A stretch of DNA of 64,000 nt from Pseudomonas fluorescens (GTDB lineage Bacteria > Pseudomonadota > Gammaproteobacteria > Pseudomonadales > Pseudomonadaceae), in NCBI RefSeq assembly GCF_019212185.1, contig NZ_CP078138.1, positions 3,330,501-3,394,500 on the forward strand, in the 5' to 3' direction. The translations under genes were made by a program, and so were the position numbers. A model generated the notes under the pieces. That model worked only from the letters and a program-made list of their open reading frames with translations. It ran no database searches and had not been told where the DNA came from. Below, piece after piece: positions 18,718 to 27,581 of this stretch. How positions within the stretch are numbered: position 1 is the stretch's first letter; each line of letters starts with the position of its first letter.

Positions 18718-19398
18718 CTAGAAGAAATCGCTCTGAATAAAACCGAAATCCATCAACTCGGCATCTTTGACCGGATTGAAGTTATCCAGCTTGTTCTTGG
18801 CAGTCAGCGGCATCGGAGGATCGATCAAGGCATTGGCCTTGTCGTAACCGGGACCGATGATGGCAAACACAATGCCGTTCCAACCATTGACGAAGTCATC
18901 GTGGGAGTAGCGTTTATGGCCCAGGACCGGATCACCGATGTACACCCAGTCTTTATCGGCCCGCTGCAACACCACGAAGTGCTTGTAGCCGCGAACATCC
19001 ATCAGAACCACCACCGGGATCGTCACCGCTTGCAGTTTCTCAGGCGGAATACGATAGCCCCGCGCACGCATGCCGATGCTTTCGATGTAGCGCTTCATGT
19101 CGAGCATGGAAAACCCCTGGGTACGAACCAGGTCCTGGTCAGCACTGACCAGCATGCCCTTGATGATGTGCTCTTCATCGACATCCAGCCAATAAGCCTG
19201 GCGCAGGATGGTAGCCAGTGTGGCAGCACCGCAGCTGAAGTCGGTTTTCTGTTCGACCAAGTCGGCAAACTTGCGCTCACGCAGGCTTTGCACTTCCTTG
19301 TAGACCATGACACCGCCGGGGAGGGCGGCCACGGGCATCTGTGCAGCCTGAGTCAGGCCAGACAGGCAAAGCAGGAGGGAGAGGGCAGCAACTCGCAT
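18718..19398 (-). CDS. fapD: FapD, C39-family papain-like cysteine protease
   Basis: Periplasmic peptidase that processes the Fap system. The start was placed at the ATG at 19398 because it begins a clean signal peptide (MRVAALSLLLCLSGLTQAA); upstream in-frame sequence looks non-coding and runs into the fapC-fapD hairpin. The catalytic residues are visible: Gln/Cys in TDFSCGAATLATIL (Cys about 55), His in YKHFVVLQ and Asp in YIGDPV, the order seen in C39 peptidases of bacteriocin exporters. Length 226 residues. Substrates are presumably FapF or secreted Fap proteins; known C39 enzymes cut after GG motifs, which is not demonstrated here. Confidence 0.92.
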   Translation of the reverse strand: MRVAALSLLLCLSGLTQAAQMPVAALPGGVMVYKEVQSLRERKFADLVEQKTDFSCGAATLATILRQAYWLDVDEEHIIKGMLVSADQDLVRTQGFSMLDMKRYIESIGMRARGYRIPPEKLQAVTIPVVVLMDVRGYKHFVVLQRADKDWVYIGDPVLGHKRYSHDDFVNGWNGIVFAIIGPGYDKANALIDPPMPLTAKNKLDNFNPVKDAELMDFGFIQSDFF

Positions 19399-19426
19399 GG
19401 TCGTTACGCCTTGTGAGGTCAGAAGA

Positions 19427-19448
19427 AAAGCCCCGTTTCCGGGGCTTT
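19427..19448 (-). terminator. Intercistronic hairpin between fapC and fapD
   Basis: AAAGCCCCG-TTTC-CGGGGCTTT is a perfect 9-bp stem located 15 bases after the fapC stop; on the minus strand it is followed by TTCTTCT. It looks like a partial terminator or RNA-stabilising hairpin that would let fapABC transcripts outnumber fapDEF. Confidence 0.65.
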
Positions 19449-19462
19449 CAGGTGCGTCGCAG

Positions 19463-20440
19463 TTAGAAGGTGTTGCCGCCTTGGCAAGCCTTGCAACCTG
19501 CAGCGATGGACAGCGAGTTGCTTTGTTGGTTACCCACGCCAGCTGCGACGTTGGTACCACCATTACCCGAGAAGCCATTCATCGAGTTGGTCATCGACGC
19601 GTTGTTCACCACTGGGTTTTTCCAGCCATCTTTGGTCAGCACTTGCTGAGTCCAGTAGCCAGCCAGCTCAACACTTCCTTGTTCCTTGAAGGTGAACTTC
19701 TGATCTTTGTCCTTACCACCACCGTATTTGTAGTCATCATGACCTTTTTTGTCACCTTCGATGGTGCCATAGCCGGTGCCTTTGTAGCTGCCGGTAGCTT
19801 TGAAGCTGCCTTTGAGGTCAACCACTTTGTTCACACGGTCAGCTTTGTTGTCTACATCCAGGCCAGAGGAGGTCTGGTTGGCTGCAGCGGCTGCGGTGGC
19901 TACGCGACCGGCCGATACAGCAATGGCCAGGTTGTTTTTCTGTTGGTTCAGGTCGCCGGCGGCAGAGTTGACGCCGATGTTGCCGGAGCTGCCATTGCCA
20001 ACGTTGTTGACGCTTGCGAGGTTTTGCGTGGAGCGGTTGGTCACACTGTTGTCCATGCTGTTTTGCGTAGCGCTGGACAGGGCAACCGCACTACCGAAGA
20101 TGAATTTTTCATCGGCGGTGGCGATCGCTGCGACGTTGTCTTGTTGGTTGCCGTTACCGGCTGCAACGTTGGCGCCCATGTTACCGCTGGAGCCGTTGAG
20201 CGAGTTGTCGGCCTTGGCGGTGTTTTTGGTGCCTTGGTTGAGCACGCTGTTGTTGTTGCTGTCCTGTTGATCAAGGACCGCTGCGCCTGCACCGGCGGTG
20301 ATCGAGAGGATTTGATCCAGGGTTGGACCCTGTGGTTTAGGTTGTGGATGATGACGTTTGCCGCCATCGGCCTGAGCCGCAATTGCCATGACCGCTGCCA
20401 GAGCGAAAACCAGTGGTTTCAGAGCTGTTGTAGGTTTCAT
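19463..20440 (-). CDS. fapC: FapC, major functional-amyloid subunit
   Basis: Main structural protein of Fap fibrils in biofilm. The signal peptide ends near AQAD (residue 24). Three imperfect amyloid repeats rich in Asn/Gln/Gly/Ser are visible at about residues 72-106, 138-174 and 279-314, each ending in a GNxGxNxAAGxxNQQxN motif. The linker between repeats 1 and 2 is short; the one between 2 and 3 is about 105 residues and contains a Lys/Gly-rich segment (FKATGSYKGTGYGTIEGDKKG). The C-terminus carries the CxxC motif CKAC at 316-319. At 325 residues it is longer than the ~250-residue Pseudomonas sp. UK4 protein, mostly because of the second linker. Confidence 0.95.
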   Translation of the reverse strand: MKPTTALKPLVFALAAVMAIAAQADGGKRHHPQPKPQGPTLDQILSITAGAGAAVLDQQDSNNNSVLNQGTKNTAKADNSLNGSSGNMGANVAAGNGNQQDNVAAIATADEKFIFGSAVALSSATQNSMDNSVTNRSTQNLASVNNVGNGSSGNIGVNSAAGDLNQQKNNLAIAVSAGRVATAAAAANQTSSGLDVDNKADRVNKVVDLKGSFKATGSYKGTGYGTIEGDKKGHDDYKYGGGKDKDQKFTFKEQGSVELAGYWTQQVLTKDGWKNPVVNNASMTNSMNGFSGNGGTNVAAGVGNQQSNSLSIAAGCKACQGGNTF

Positions 20441-20506
20441 GGTGTTTCTCCGTGCTTATTAGTTGGTTAAGTGTTGGTACTTTCTAATTGCACTGCGGGA
20501 TTTGGG

Positions 20507-21085
20507 TCAGTCTGCGACCCGGATGCTCAGGGTGTTAGCCATGCGGTTCCCCACCCCAGCACTCTGGTTCACCTGAATCACTCCTCGGCTGCCGGTGAAG
20601 GCCTGGTCGCTTGTCACGACCTGGCGACTGCCTTGCGAAGTGCCAGTTGCTCCTGAGCTCGGTAACAACGCCACGTTCTGTTGCGACAGGGCGCTGTCAT
20701 CAATGCTCTGCGGCGCGGCGCTGACGCTGATCCGCATGGCATTGATCATTTGGTTGTTGGCCCCGGCGGACTGGTTCACGCCCAGTGCGCCGTTGCCGTT
20801 GCTGAAAGAATTGCCACCGATGGAACTGGTTGCGTTCATCGAACGATCGGCGGGCGTGGTGATTTTCTGCGTGATGCTGCCGGTGGCCGACGCCTCGGAG
20901 CCGATGGCGATGGCCCGGTTGTTGATCTGTTGCTGCTGGTCGCCGGCGGCCTGGTTCATCATCAGGTTGCCTTTGTAGTTGGCGCCGGAGTTATCCAGGG
21001 TTGCGTTGTTCACCGTGTTGACAGCCGAGTCAGCCATGGCCGAGGTGCTGCTCAACAGGGCGAGGAAAATAAGCGTCCGATTCAT
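20507..21085 (-). CDS. fapB: FapB, minor amyloid subunit/nucleator
   Basis: Secreted amyloidogenic protein thought to nucleate FapC polymerisation. It has a signal peptide (residues 1-18, SAMA) and three Fap repeats that resemble those of FapC, each built around GxxxxNQxAGxxNQxxN (YKGNLMMNQAAGDQQQQINN, GALGVNQSAGANNQMINA, GVIQVNQSAGVGNRMANT). At 192 residues it is of normal size. It starts one base after the fapA stop, so the two are tightly coupled. Confidence 0.92.
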   Translation of the reverse strand: MNRTLIFLALLSSTSAMADSAVNTVNNATLDNSGANYKGNLMMNQAAGDQQQQINNRAIAIGSEASATGSITQKITTPADRSMNATSSIGGNSFSNGNGALGVNQSAGANNQMINAMRISVSAAPQSIDDSALSQQNVALLPSSGATGTSQGSRQVVTSDQAFTGSRGVIQVNQSAGVGNRMANTLSIRVAD

Positions 21086-21086
21086 C

Positions 21087-21533
21087 TCATTTCCCCATAT
21101 TGGTCAAAGGCGAAAGACCAATGTTGATGGAGCGGGTGATGGTGCCGGAGATCGCGCTGCCGCTACCGCCGCCGTGGCCGGACTGCATGCCTGGCAGACC
21201 ATTGGGATTGGTCACCACGTTAATCCCGGCGCCGCTGTTGGAATTGGGCACGATGTTGCGATTGATGATGCTGGCGCCGCTGCTGATGCCCGCAAAGTCA
21301 CCGTCGTTGAGTTCCGAATTGGTGACCTGGACGATCCGTTCGGATGGATTGGCATTGACCGTGGTCGGGTAGGGGTCTTTGGCGAACGGCTGGCGGCCGA
21401 TGGCGCGAGGTTGCACATCGCGTTGCAGAACAATCACCCCGTTGCCTTCGGCCTGCACCGGCAGGCTGAGCACAGAGCTGAGCGCGCATCCGAGCATCAG
21501 GAGGCGGGTAGTGCCTTTTTCGATAGTCCCCAT
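21087..21533 (-). CDS. fapA: FapA, amyloid-system chaperone-like protein
   Basis: First gene of the operon. In studied strains FapA influences which subunit enters the fibril and is thought to be a periplasmic chaperone. The ATG at 21533 was chosen over a TTG at 21551 because it is preceded by AAGGAG at the right distance and gives MGTIEKG. A signal peptide ends near VQAEG. The mature part has Asn-rich segments (IINRNIVPNSNSGAGINVV and SGTITRSINIGLSPL). Length 148 residues. It lies about 45 bases downstream of the predicted sigma-54 start site. Confidence 0.9.
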   Translation of the reverse strand: MGTIEKGTTRLLMLGCALSSVLSLPVQAEGNGVIVLQRDVQPRAIGRQPFAKDPYPTTVNANPSERIVQVTNSELNDGDFAGISSGASIINRNIVPNSNSGAGINVVTNPNGLPGMQSGHGGGSGSAISGTITRSINIGLSPLTNMGK

Positions 21534-21587
21534 GTCTGCACTCCTTCTCAAATTTGCCGCTGGCCCTGTCAGCGTTGTGAGGGAGAG

Positions 21588-21603
21588 AGCAGGAGCTGTG
21601 CCG
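21588..21603 (-). promoter_or_regulatory. Sigma-54 (-24/-12) promoter of fapABCDEF
   Basis: Minus-strand CGGCACAGCTCCTGCT matches the RpoN consensus TGGCAC-N5-TTGCW with exact GG-N10-GC spacing. Predicted transcription would start near 21578, about 45 bases before the fapA ATG. The neighbouring sigma-54 activator gene supports it. Confidence 0.75.
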
Positions 21604-21650
21604 CTTTTGATTTTTACTTGGAATTCAGAGGGTTGGATTTGGTGGGGGAA

Positions 21651-21719
21651 ATTGGCCGGTTAAATCTGTTTCAGCCGTGAGACAGGCGCGAGGGCAGCTT
21701 GACCGCTATTGGCCGGCTA
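21651..21719 (-). promoter_or_regulatory. Candidate enhancer (UAS) of the fap operon: direct repeats
   Basis: ATTGGCCGGTTA (21651-21662) recurs as ATTGGCCGGCTA (21708-21719), 57 bases apart and about 50-115 bases upstream of the -24 element. This is the usual place for activator sites at sigma-54 promoters. The rest of the gap up to 21902 also holds a bulged hairpin (about 21857-21900) with no T-run. Inference. Confidence 0.4.
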
Positions 21720-21902
21720 TCAGCGTCGGGATGCTCTGGATCAAGGGTTGGGGCGAGACTGTTTCAGTGGCTTAACACTGCATGTGTCAAGCCGATGAAC
21801 CCCTTGTACGCAGGCCGTTACACCCTTGCGCAGTGTTTCAGGAACGGACACTTGCACCCCCAAAACAGGGGGAAAGTGGGGGTAAAGCGTTGTTTTGAGG
21901 GG

Positions 21903-22427
21903 CTAAAACTTGAGCAATTGCTCTACCGCAAGCAGTGCCTGACGGCGTCTTTCGCTCCAGTCGCCCTCAATAATCTGCAGCGCACGTCGGTGGTTGCGCA
22001 GCCATTCGCAGGTTGCCTCGAAGAATGCCTGGCGCTGGCTCAGTTCAGGCTGGCAACGTTGGCCATCGTCGGTCCACTCCACCATTTGCGGGGAAAGCAC
22101 CAAGTGCAGGTCGTAGTGGCGGGCCAGCAGTTGTTCTTCGATCCAGGCCGGACAGTCGCCAAACAAGGTCTGGCTCCAGAGCATGTTACTTAGCAGATGG
22201 GTATCGAGGATCAGCAGGGCTGGCTGCTGCGCGCGGGCACTGTCTTCCCAGGCCAGTTGCCCGCGGGCGATGGCCGGGATGTCCGCCAGGCAGGTGTCGC
22301 GCGGATTCTGCTCGATGAAATAGCGCACGTATTCGCCCACCAGCAGCCCGCCGAACTGCTGCTGCAACTCGGCCGACAGCCAGCTCTTGCCGCTGGATTC
22401 AGGACCGCTGAGCACCAGTACTTTCAT
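21903..22427 (-). CDS. NadR-like nucleoside kinase (AAA ATPase)
   Basis: Cytosolic P-loop kinase, 174 residues, resembling the ribosylnicotinamide-kinase half of NadR but without the adenylyltransferase half or the DNA-binding domain. Walker A is GPESSGKSWL (residues 8-17). DTHLLSNMLWSQTLFG matches the Walker B/substrate region of NadR kinases, and EYVRYFIEQ follows the usual NadR pattern EYAREYIE. Its start overlaps pnuC's end by four bases (ATGA). The pair would import nicotinamide riboside and phosphorylate it to NMP, so the family match and neighbour agree. Confidence 0.85.
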   Translation of the reverse strand: MKVLVLSGPESSGKSWLSAELQQQFGGLLVGEYVRYFIEQNPRDTCLADIPAIARGQLAWEDSARAQQPALLILDTHLLSNMLWSQTLFGDCPAWIEEQLLARHYDLHLVLSPQMVEWTDDGQRCQPELSQRQAFFEATCEWLRNHRRALQIIEGDWSERRRQALLAVEQLLKF

Positions 22428-22987
22428 GTGCGCAGTGCCGGGTCAGCACGCCACTCACGCAGGCCCTGGACCGCCAGCGCGGTGAACACCGCGTACAAGC
22501 CGGCCGTCAGGTACAGGCCCTTGTAGACGAACAGGCCGACGAAGATCACATCCACGGCAATCCACAGCGACCAGCATTGCACGCGTTTTTGCGCCATCCA
22601 CCACTGGGCGACCAGACTGAAGCCGGTCAGGGCGGCGTCCAGCCACGGCTGCGCGGCATCGGTCCAATGGGCCATGGCCGCGCCCAACAGTAGGCTGCCG
22701 ATGGCGCCCAGGGCCAGGTCGCGAGTGACTGTGCCTGCGCCCAGGCGGGTGACCTCGCGGCCATGATGGGTGGCGCCCCCGCGCGTCCATTGCCACCAGC
22801 CATACAACTGCAGGCCGGCGTAGACCACCTGCAGCAACATGTCCGAGTAGAGTTTGACGTCGAAGAAAATCCAGCTGTAGAGCAGCACCATCACCAGGCC
22901 GATTGGCCAGCACCAGGGGTTCTGCTTGACCGTCAACCAGACAGCGATCACGCCGAGCGTGGCGGCAAACAGTTCAAGCCCGGACAT
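22424..22987 (-). CDS. pnuC: Nicotinamide riboside transporter PnuC
   Basis: Inner-membrane facilitator for nicotinamide riboside, 187 residues with about seven hydrophobic segments. Family features are the N-terminal LFAATLGVIAVWLTVKQNPWCWPIGLV, YSDMLLQVVYAGLQLYGWWQW (the PnuC Y-x-W-x-x-W block) and QWWMAQKRVQCWSLWIAVDVIFVGLFVYKGLYLTAGLY near the C-terminus. It heads a two-gene operon with the NadR-like kinase, which would trap the substrate by phosphorylation. Confidence 0.93.
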   Translation of the reverse strand: MSGLELFAATLGVIAVWLTVKQNPWCWPIGLVMVLLYSWIFFDVKLYSDMLLQVVYAGLQLYGWWQWTRGGATHHGREVTRLGAGTVTRDLALGAIGSLLLGAAMAHWTDAAQPWLDAALTGFSLVAQWWMAQKRVQCWSLWIAVDVIFVGLFVYKGLYLTAGLYAVFTALAVQGLREWRADPALRT

Positions 22988-23070
22988 GCAGATTCCTTGG
23001 TCAAGTCGAAGAGGGCGCCGATTGTACCCAGAGTGGGCGGCCAGGCGTTAGCGCCCTCAGTGTTGGCGAG

Positions 23071-24705
23071 TTACACCCGGAACTGCTTGAGCGAGGCATT
23101 GAGCTGTTCACTCAACGCCCGCAGGTGTTCGCTCGCCGTGCTCGATTGTTCGGCCGCCAGCGCGGTGCTGTGGGACAGCCCGGCCGCCTGGGTGACGTTC
23201 TGGTTGATGTCCTCGACCACCTGCGCCTGTTGCAACGTGGCGCTGGCGATGGAGGCGTTGAGACCATTGAGGTTGTGCAGCGCCTGGCCAATGGCGCTCA
23301 GGCTGGCACCGGCGAGGCCGGCTTGTTCGATGGTCAGTTGCGAGGCACGGCTGCTGTCGCCGATGACTTTGACGGCGGCCTCGGAGTGGTTCTGCAGGCG
23401 TTCGATCATGCCCTGGATCTCGGCGGTGGACTTCTGCGTGCGCTGGGCCAGCAAGCGCACCTCGTCCGCTACCACGGCAAAACCACGGCCCTGCTCACCG
23501 GCCCGCGCCGCTTCGATCGCGGCATTCAGGGCCAGCAGGTTGGTCTGCTCGGCAATCGAACGGATCACCTCCAGCACACTGCCGATCTGCGTGCTCTCAG
23601 TGGCCAGGGTGCGAATCACCTGCACCGCCTGGTCGATGGTCGAGGACAGTTGGTCGATCTGTTGCAGGCTGGCATCGATGTTGACCTGGCCTTGTTGGGC
23701 CTGGACCTGTGCATCGCGCATTTCGCTGGCGGCATGCTCGGCATTTTTTGCCACGTCCTGCACGCCGTAGGTCACTTCATTGATCGCGGTCGCTACCTGT
23801 TCCATTTGCTGTGACTGCTGCTGACTGCGCGCCTGGGCCTGGGCGGCGTTATCGCCCAGATCGCTGGAGGACTGCCCCAGGGCGCTGGCTGACGCTTGCA
23901 GTTCGCCGATGACCCCGCGCAACTTGGCGGTGAAGGCGTTGAAGTGACGGGCCAGTTGAGTCACTTCGTCCTGGCCGTGGGTATCGAGGCTGCGGGTCAG
24001 GTCGCTTTCGCCGCTGGCGATATTGGCCATGGCGTCGACGGTTTCCTGCAACGGTCGAACGATGCTGCGGGCAATGACCATCACCAGCAGTGCCATCAGC
24101 ACGGCAATGCTCAGGCCAACCAGCGAGGCCTGGCGCACCTGGCTCTGGAACTCGACCTGCATGTCGTCGATGTACACGCCCGAGCCGATGACCCAGCCCC
24201 AGGGTTCGAATAGTTTGACGTAGGAAGTCTTCTGCACCGGCTCGCTGGCACCCGGCTTGGGCCAGCGATAATCGACCATGCCGGCGCCCTTGGCCTTGGC
24301 GATGGCGACCATCTCGTTAAACAGCGCAAAGCCATCCGGGTCCTTGATCGCCGAGAGGTTCTGCCCGTCGAGCTTGGGATTGGTCGGGTGCATGACCATG
24401 ACCGGCGTCAGGTCATTGATCCAGAAGTAGTCGTTCTGTTCATAGCGCAAGCCGCGAACCACACTCAGCGCCTGCTGTTGCGCGGCGTCGCGGGTGAGGG
24501 TGCCGGCGGTTTCCAGTCGATGGTAATAGTCCAGCACGCCGCTGGCAGCCTGGACCACATGCCGGGTTTTTTCCGCCTTGGCCAGGTACAGGTCCTGGTG
24601 AATCTGCTTGAGCATCAGCAGGCCCAGGGTTAATAGCATCAGCACAGCCACCACCAGGATCAGCCACAACCGCCGGCTGATCGACATACTGCGCAAGCTA
24701 TTCAT
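23071..24705 (-). CDS. Methyl-accepting chemotaxis protein with single Cache sensor
   Basis: A 544-residue transmembrane chemoreceptor. TM1 spans about residues 13-31. A periplasmic sCache_2-like domain follows (about 35-190; [29 protein letters not shown] and [14 protein letters not shown] are hallmark segments). TM2 is about 196-216, with HAMP after it and a long signalling coiled coil. The conserved CheA/CheW tip is present ([21 protein letters not shown]). There is no C-terminal pentapeptide tether. Receptors of this design in Pseudomonas (McpP, for example) sense small organic acids such as acetate, pyruvate or lactate, a plausible but unproven ligand class here. Monocistronic. Confidence 0.92.
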   Translation of the reverse strand: MNSLRSMSISRRLWLILVVAVLMLLTLGLLMLKQIHQDLYLAKAEKTRHVVQAASGVLDYYHRLETAGTLTRDAAQQQALSVVRGLRYEQNDYFWINDLTPVMVMHPTNPKLDGQNLSAIKDPDGFALFNEMVAIAKAKGAGMVDYRWPKPGASEPVQKTSYVKLFEPWGWVIGSGVYIDDMQVEFQSQVRQASLVGLSIAVLMALLVMVIARSIVRPLQETVDAMANIASGESDLTRSLDTHGQDEVTQLARHFNAFTAKLRGVIGELQASASALGQSSSDLGDNAAQAQARSQQQSQQMEQVATAINEVTYGVQDVAKNAEHAASEMRDAQVQAQQGQVNIDASLQQIDQLSSTIDQAVQVIRTLATESTQIGSVLEVIRSIAEQTNLLALNAAIEAARAGEQGRGFAVVADEVRLLAQRTQKSTAEIQGMIERLQNHSEAAVKVIGDSSRASQLTIEQAGLAGASLSAIGQALHNLNGLNASIASATLQQAQVVEDINQNVTQAAGLSHSTALAAEQSSTASEHLRALSEQLNASLKQFRV

Positions 24706-24996
24706 AGCGTGTCACTCCCGTTTCTTGTTCTTGTCATAAAGCGTTGCCAGCATTCAGGCATGCTTTGGCCACTACGCCAATGCGACTGTAGTCCTATAAC
24801 GGCGCAGCGTTGTCAGGGCATGTCTGATAGGATTTCGGCCGCACACGGGAGAACCTGAGCCCGTGTTGATTTTTCACAGGATTTTTACCTTTTTCGGTAG
24901 ATTCTGTGCGCCTTGTCCTTCAGCTACGCTGATCGCAGTGAACACTCAAAAAATATTAACGGGGCATGCCTGGGGGCATCGCTTCATGGGGGATTG

Positions 24997-25827
24997 ATGG
25001 ATCTTTGGACGGCCGCACAGGCTTTGATTCTTGGAGTTGTAGAAGGGCTGACGGAGTTTTTGCCCATTTCCAGTACCGGGCACCAGATCATCGTCGCCGA
25101 CTTGCTCGACTTCGGTGGCGAACGGGCCATGGCGTTCAACATCATCATCCAGCTCGGCGCGATTCTCGCCGTGGTCTGGGAGTTTCGCCGCAAGATCCTC
25201 GATGTGGTCATCGGCCTGCCGACCCAGAAAAACGCCCAGCGTTTCACCGCCAACCTGCTGATCGCCTTTCTGCCGGCGGTGGTGCTTGGGGTGATCTTTG
25301 CCGATCTGATCCACCACTACCTGTTCAACCCGATCACGGTGGCGACCGCGTTGGTGATTGGCGGGATCATCATGTTGTGGGCCGAACGCCGGGTGCATAC
25401 CGTGCGCGCCGAAACGGTCGATGACATGGTCTGGACCGATGCCCTGAAAATCGGCTTCACCCAGTGCCTGGCGATGATTCCGGGGACCTCGCGTTCCGGC
25501 TCGACGATCATCGGTGGCCTGTTGTTCGGCCTGTCGCGCAAAGCCGCCACCGAGTTTTCATTCTTCCTCGCCATGCCAACCATGGTCGGTGCCGCGGTGT
25601 ACTCGGGCTACAAGTACCGTGACCTGTTCCAGGCCTCCGACCTGCCGGTGTTCGCCATCGGCTTCGTCACCGCATTCGTTTTCGCGATGATCGCGGTCAA
25701 GGGCCTGCTCAAGTTCATCGCCAGCCACAGCTACGCCGCGTTTGCCTGGTACCGGATCGCCTTCGGCCTGCTGATTTTGGCGACCTGGCAGTTCGGCTGG
25801 ATCGATTGGGCAGCGGCCAAGCCGTGA
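24997..25827 (+). CDS. uppP: Undecaprenyl-diphosphatase UppP (BacA)
   Basis: Membrane phosphatase that recycles undecaprenyl pyrophosphate to the monophosphate carrier used in peptidoglycan and O-antigen synthesis; it also gives bacitracin resistance. Both catalytic motifs are present: [14 protein letters not shown] (about 17-30) and PGTSRSGST (about 160). About eight hydrophobic helices. The ATG at 24997 (MDLWTAAQ) follows GGGGG and gives the standard 276 residues; an upstream in-frame start would add 28 non-membrane residues. Its stop overlaps the GTG of the next gene. The 291 bases upstream hold the divergent promoters of this gene and the chemoreceptor. Confidence 0.95.
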   Translation: MDLWTAAQALILGVVEGLTEFLPISSTGHQIIVADLLDFGGERAMAFNIIIQLGAILAVVWEFRRKILDVVIGLPTQKNAQRFTANLLIAFLPAVVLGVIFADLIHHYLFNPITVATALVIGGIIMLWAERRVHTVRAETVDDMVWTDALKIGFTQCLAMIPGTSRSGSTIIGGLLFGLSRKAATEFSFFLAMPTMVGAAVYSGYKYRDLFQASDLPVFAIGFVTAFVFAMIAVKGLLKFIASHSYAAFAWYRIAFGLLILATWQFGWIDWAAAKP

Positions 25828-26213
25828 GCCTGGAGATCCAGCATCCACGGCTCAAGGGCCTGATCTTCGTCGCGCTGTGCGCGCTGCCGGGGATCGGCTC
25901 GACCCTGATGTGGTTGCGTGGCGTCTCGCTGATCCCGCTGACGGCCTACGGGCTGATGAGCCTGGTGGCGTTCCTGCTGTACTGGAGCGACAAACGCAAG
26001 GCGCGCGCCGAGCAGTGGCGCACCCCGGAGAACGTTCTGCACGCGCTGGAACTGGCGGGTGGCTGGCCGGGAGCGCTGCTGGCCCAGCAGGTGTTCCGGC
26101 ACAAGACCCGCAAGGTTTCGTTCCAGTTGGTGTTCTGGCTGATCGTGCTGGCGCATCAGGTGTTCTGGATCGACCAATTGTTCCTCGACGCCGGCTTGTT
26201 CAGCCTGTTCTAG
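25824..26213 (+). CDS. DUF1294 family small membrane protein
   Basis: A 129-residue protein with two or three hydrophobic helices ([46 protein letters not shown]) and the DUF1294 core YWSDKRKAR...[32 protein letters not shown]. Some homologues carry an N-terminal cold-shock domain, which is absent here. The start is taken at GTG 25824 because GTGA overlaps the uppP stop, giving translational coupling. Function unknown. Its stop codon overlaps, on the opposite strand, that of the next gene (CTAG). Confidence 0.8.
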   Translation: MSLEIQHPRLKGLIFVALCALPGIGSTLMWLRGVSLIPLTAYGLMSLVAFLLYWSDKRKARAEQWRTPENVLHALELAGGWPGALLAQQVFRHKTRKVSFQLVFWLIVLAHQVFWIDQLFLDAGLFSLF

Positions 26214-26569
26214 AGCAACAAACCAACTTGCACGCGTTTGGGCAACTTACTCACTACCAGTTGATGGGAACGTTGCAGCAAGCCTTGCAGCTCGTCGGCG
26301 CCCAGCGGGTAGGGCAGTTGCATGATGATCCACTGGGCCCGCGCCAGATACGGCGCCGGGCTTATGCCGGGACGGTCGACATGGCCCAGGAACAGATCCT
26401 TGTCGACCTTGAACGCCAGAGAGTCGCCCCGCAGGTTTTGCAGGGCGAACATTTTGGTGCCGGCCACCGAAAACACCCGCACACCGCCCCATTTATAGTC
26501 TTCCCGGGCACCCGGCAGTGCCAGGCAGAACTGCGCCACGGCGTCCTCGGTCATGGTTGCAGCCTTCAT
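26210..26569 (-). CDS. MmcQ/YjbR family protein
   Basis: A 119-residue protein of the YjbR (CyaY-like double-wing) fold. Recognisable features are the opening AQFCLALPGAREDYKWGGVRVFSVAGTKMFAL, then LAFKVDKD and ARAQWIIMQLPYPLG near the C-terminal half. The family is widespread and its role is unknown, with DNA binding proposed from fold. The ATG at 26569 overlaps the stop of the upstream LysR gene (ATGA), so the two share a transcript. Confidence 0.82.
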   Translation of the reverse strand: MKAATMTEDAVAQFCLALPGAREDYKWGGVRVFSVAGTKMFALQNLRGDSLAFKVDKDLFLGHVDRPGISPAPYLARAQWIIMQLPYPLGADELQGLLQRSHQLVVSKLPKRVQVGLLL

Positions 26570-27495
26570 ATCAGACGATCCCCGCAGCTGTTGAACGACT
26601 CGGCCAAATGCTCGATCCAGGCGCGTACCGCCGGCAGTACACCCCGACGATGAGGGTAGACCGCCTGCAGCCAACCGCCGGGCAATGACCATTGGGGCAG
26701 TAATTGCACCAGCGAGCCGTTGGCCAGCTCCTCCTCGCAGTACATCATCGGCAGGATGGTGAAGCCCAGCCCCGCCAGGGTGCAGGCCTTGCGCACCAGA
26801 AAGTCGTCGATACCCAGACGCGCTTCCAGGCTCAGGTCACAGGTCTGTCCCTGTTCGCCAATCATGCGCAAATGCACCAGGCGGTCGGCTTCCAGGGCGC
26901 CAAGCACTGGCACCTGTTTCAGGTCGTCCGGGGTGTTGATCTGGCGTTCGCGGACAAAGCTCGGAGCGGCGACTATCACAGTCTGCGCCTGGCGTAGGCG
27001 GCGGGTCACCAGCAAAGGGTCTTCATCGCCGAGCTCGCGCACCCGCAGGGCGACATCGATGCCCTCTGTCACCAAATCAACGCGACGATTGAGCAACTGC
27101 ATTTCCAGCTGCACCTGGGGGAAACGCTGGAGAAAGCTGCTGATCACCCCTGGCAGAAATTCATGAGCCAAGCCCACCGGGCACGACACCCGCAGTCGTC
27201 CCCGTGGCTCGCTGGTCATGCTCGCCACGGCTTCGTCGGCCATCTCGGCTTCCAGCAGCATCGCCTGGCAATGGCGCAGGTAGCGTTCGCCGACGGCGGT
27301 CAGATTGAGCTGGCGGGTGGTGCGCTGCAGCAAGCGCGCACCGAGACGTTCTTCGAGCTCGGCGATGCGCCGTGACAGGCGTGACTTGGGAATACCCAGC
27401 AGGCGGCCGGCGGCAGCGAAACCGCCGGCTTCGACCACCTTGGCGAAGTAATAGAGGTCGGACAGATTTCGGGCGGTGCCCTCTGTCAATGTCAT
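26566..27495 (-). CDS. LysR-family transcriptional regulator
   Basis: A 309-residue regulator. The N-terminal winged helix-turn-helix is clear (DLYYFAKVVEAGGFAAAGRLLGIPKSRLSRRIAELEERLGARLLQRTTRQ, residues about 12-61), and a two-lobed effector domain follows (RGRLRVSCPVGLAHEFLPG...). The start at 27495 (MTLTEGTARNL) is preferred because AGGCGAG precedes it and the longer version adds non-conserved residues. LysR proteins usually control a divergent gene; here the divergent side is the end of the Pst-linked HAD gene, so the target is unclear. The co-transcribed MmcQ-like gene gives no hint. Confidence 0.9.
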   Translation of the reverse strand: MTLTEGTARNLSDLYYFAKVVEAGGFAAAGRLLGIPKSRLSRRIAELEERLGARLLQRTTRQLNLTAVGERYLRHCQAMLLEAEMADEAVASMTSEPRGRLRVSCPVGLAHEFLPGVISSFLQRFPQVQLEMQLLNRRVDLVTEGIDVALRVRELGDEDPLLVTRRLRQAQTVIVAAPSFVRERQINTPDDLKQVPVLGALEADRLVHLRMIGEQGQTCDLSLEARLGIDDFLVRKACTLAGLGFTILPMMYCEEELANGSLVQLLPQWSLPGGWLQAVYPHRRGVLPAVRAWIEHLAESFNSCGDRLI

Positions 27496-27581
27496 GAAAG
27501 CTCGCCTGTTAATTGGAAAGGATAGGGGGCCGATCAAACGGCCCGGCGCTAATGATCCAACAAATTCAGGCGAGACGACAC

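Noticed and set aside
21857..21900. Hairpin after the NadR-like kinase gene as a terminator
   Set aside because: The stem has a bulge and a 20-plus-base loop and no T-run follows on the minus strand.
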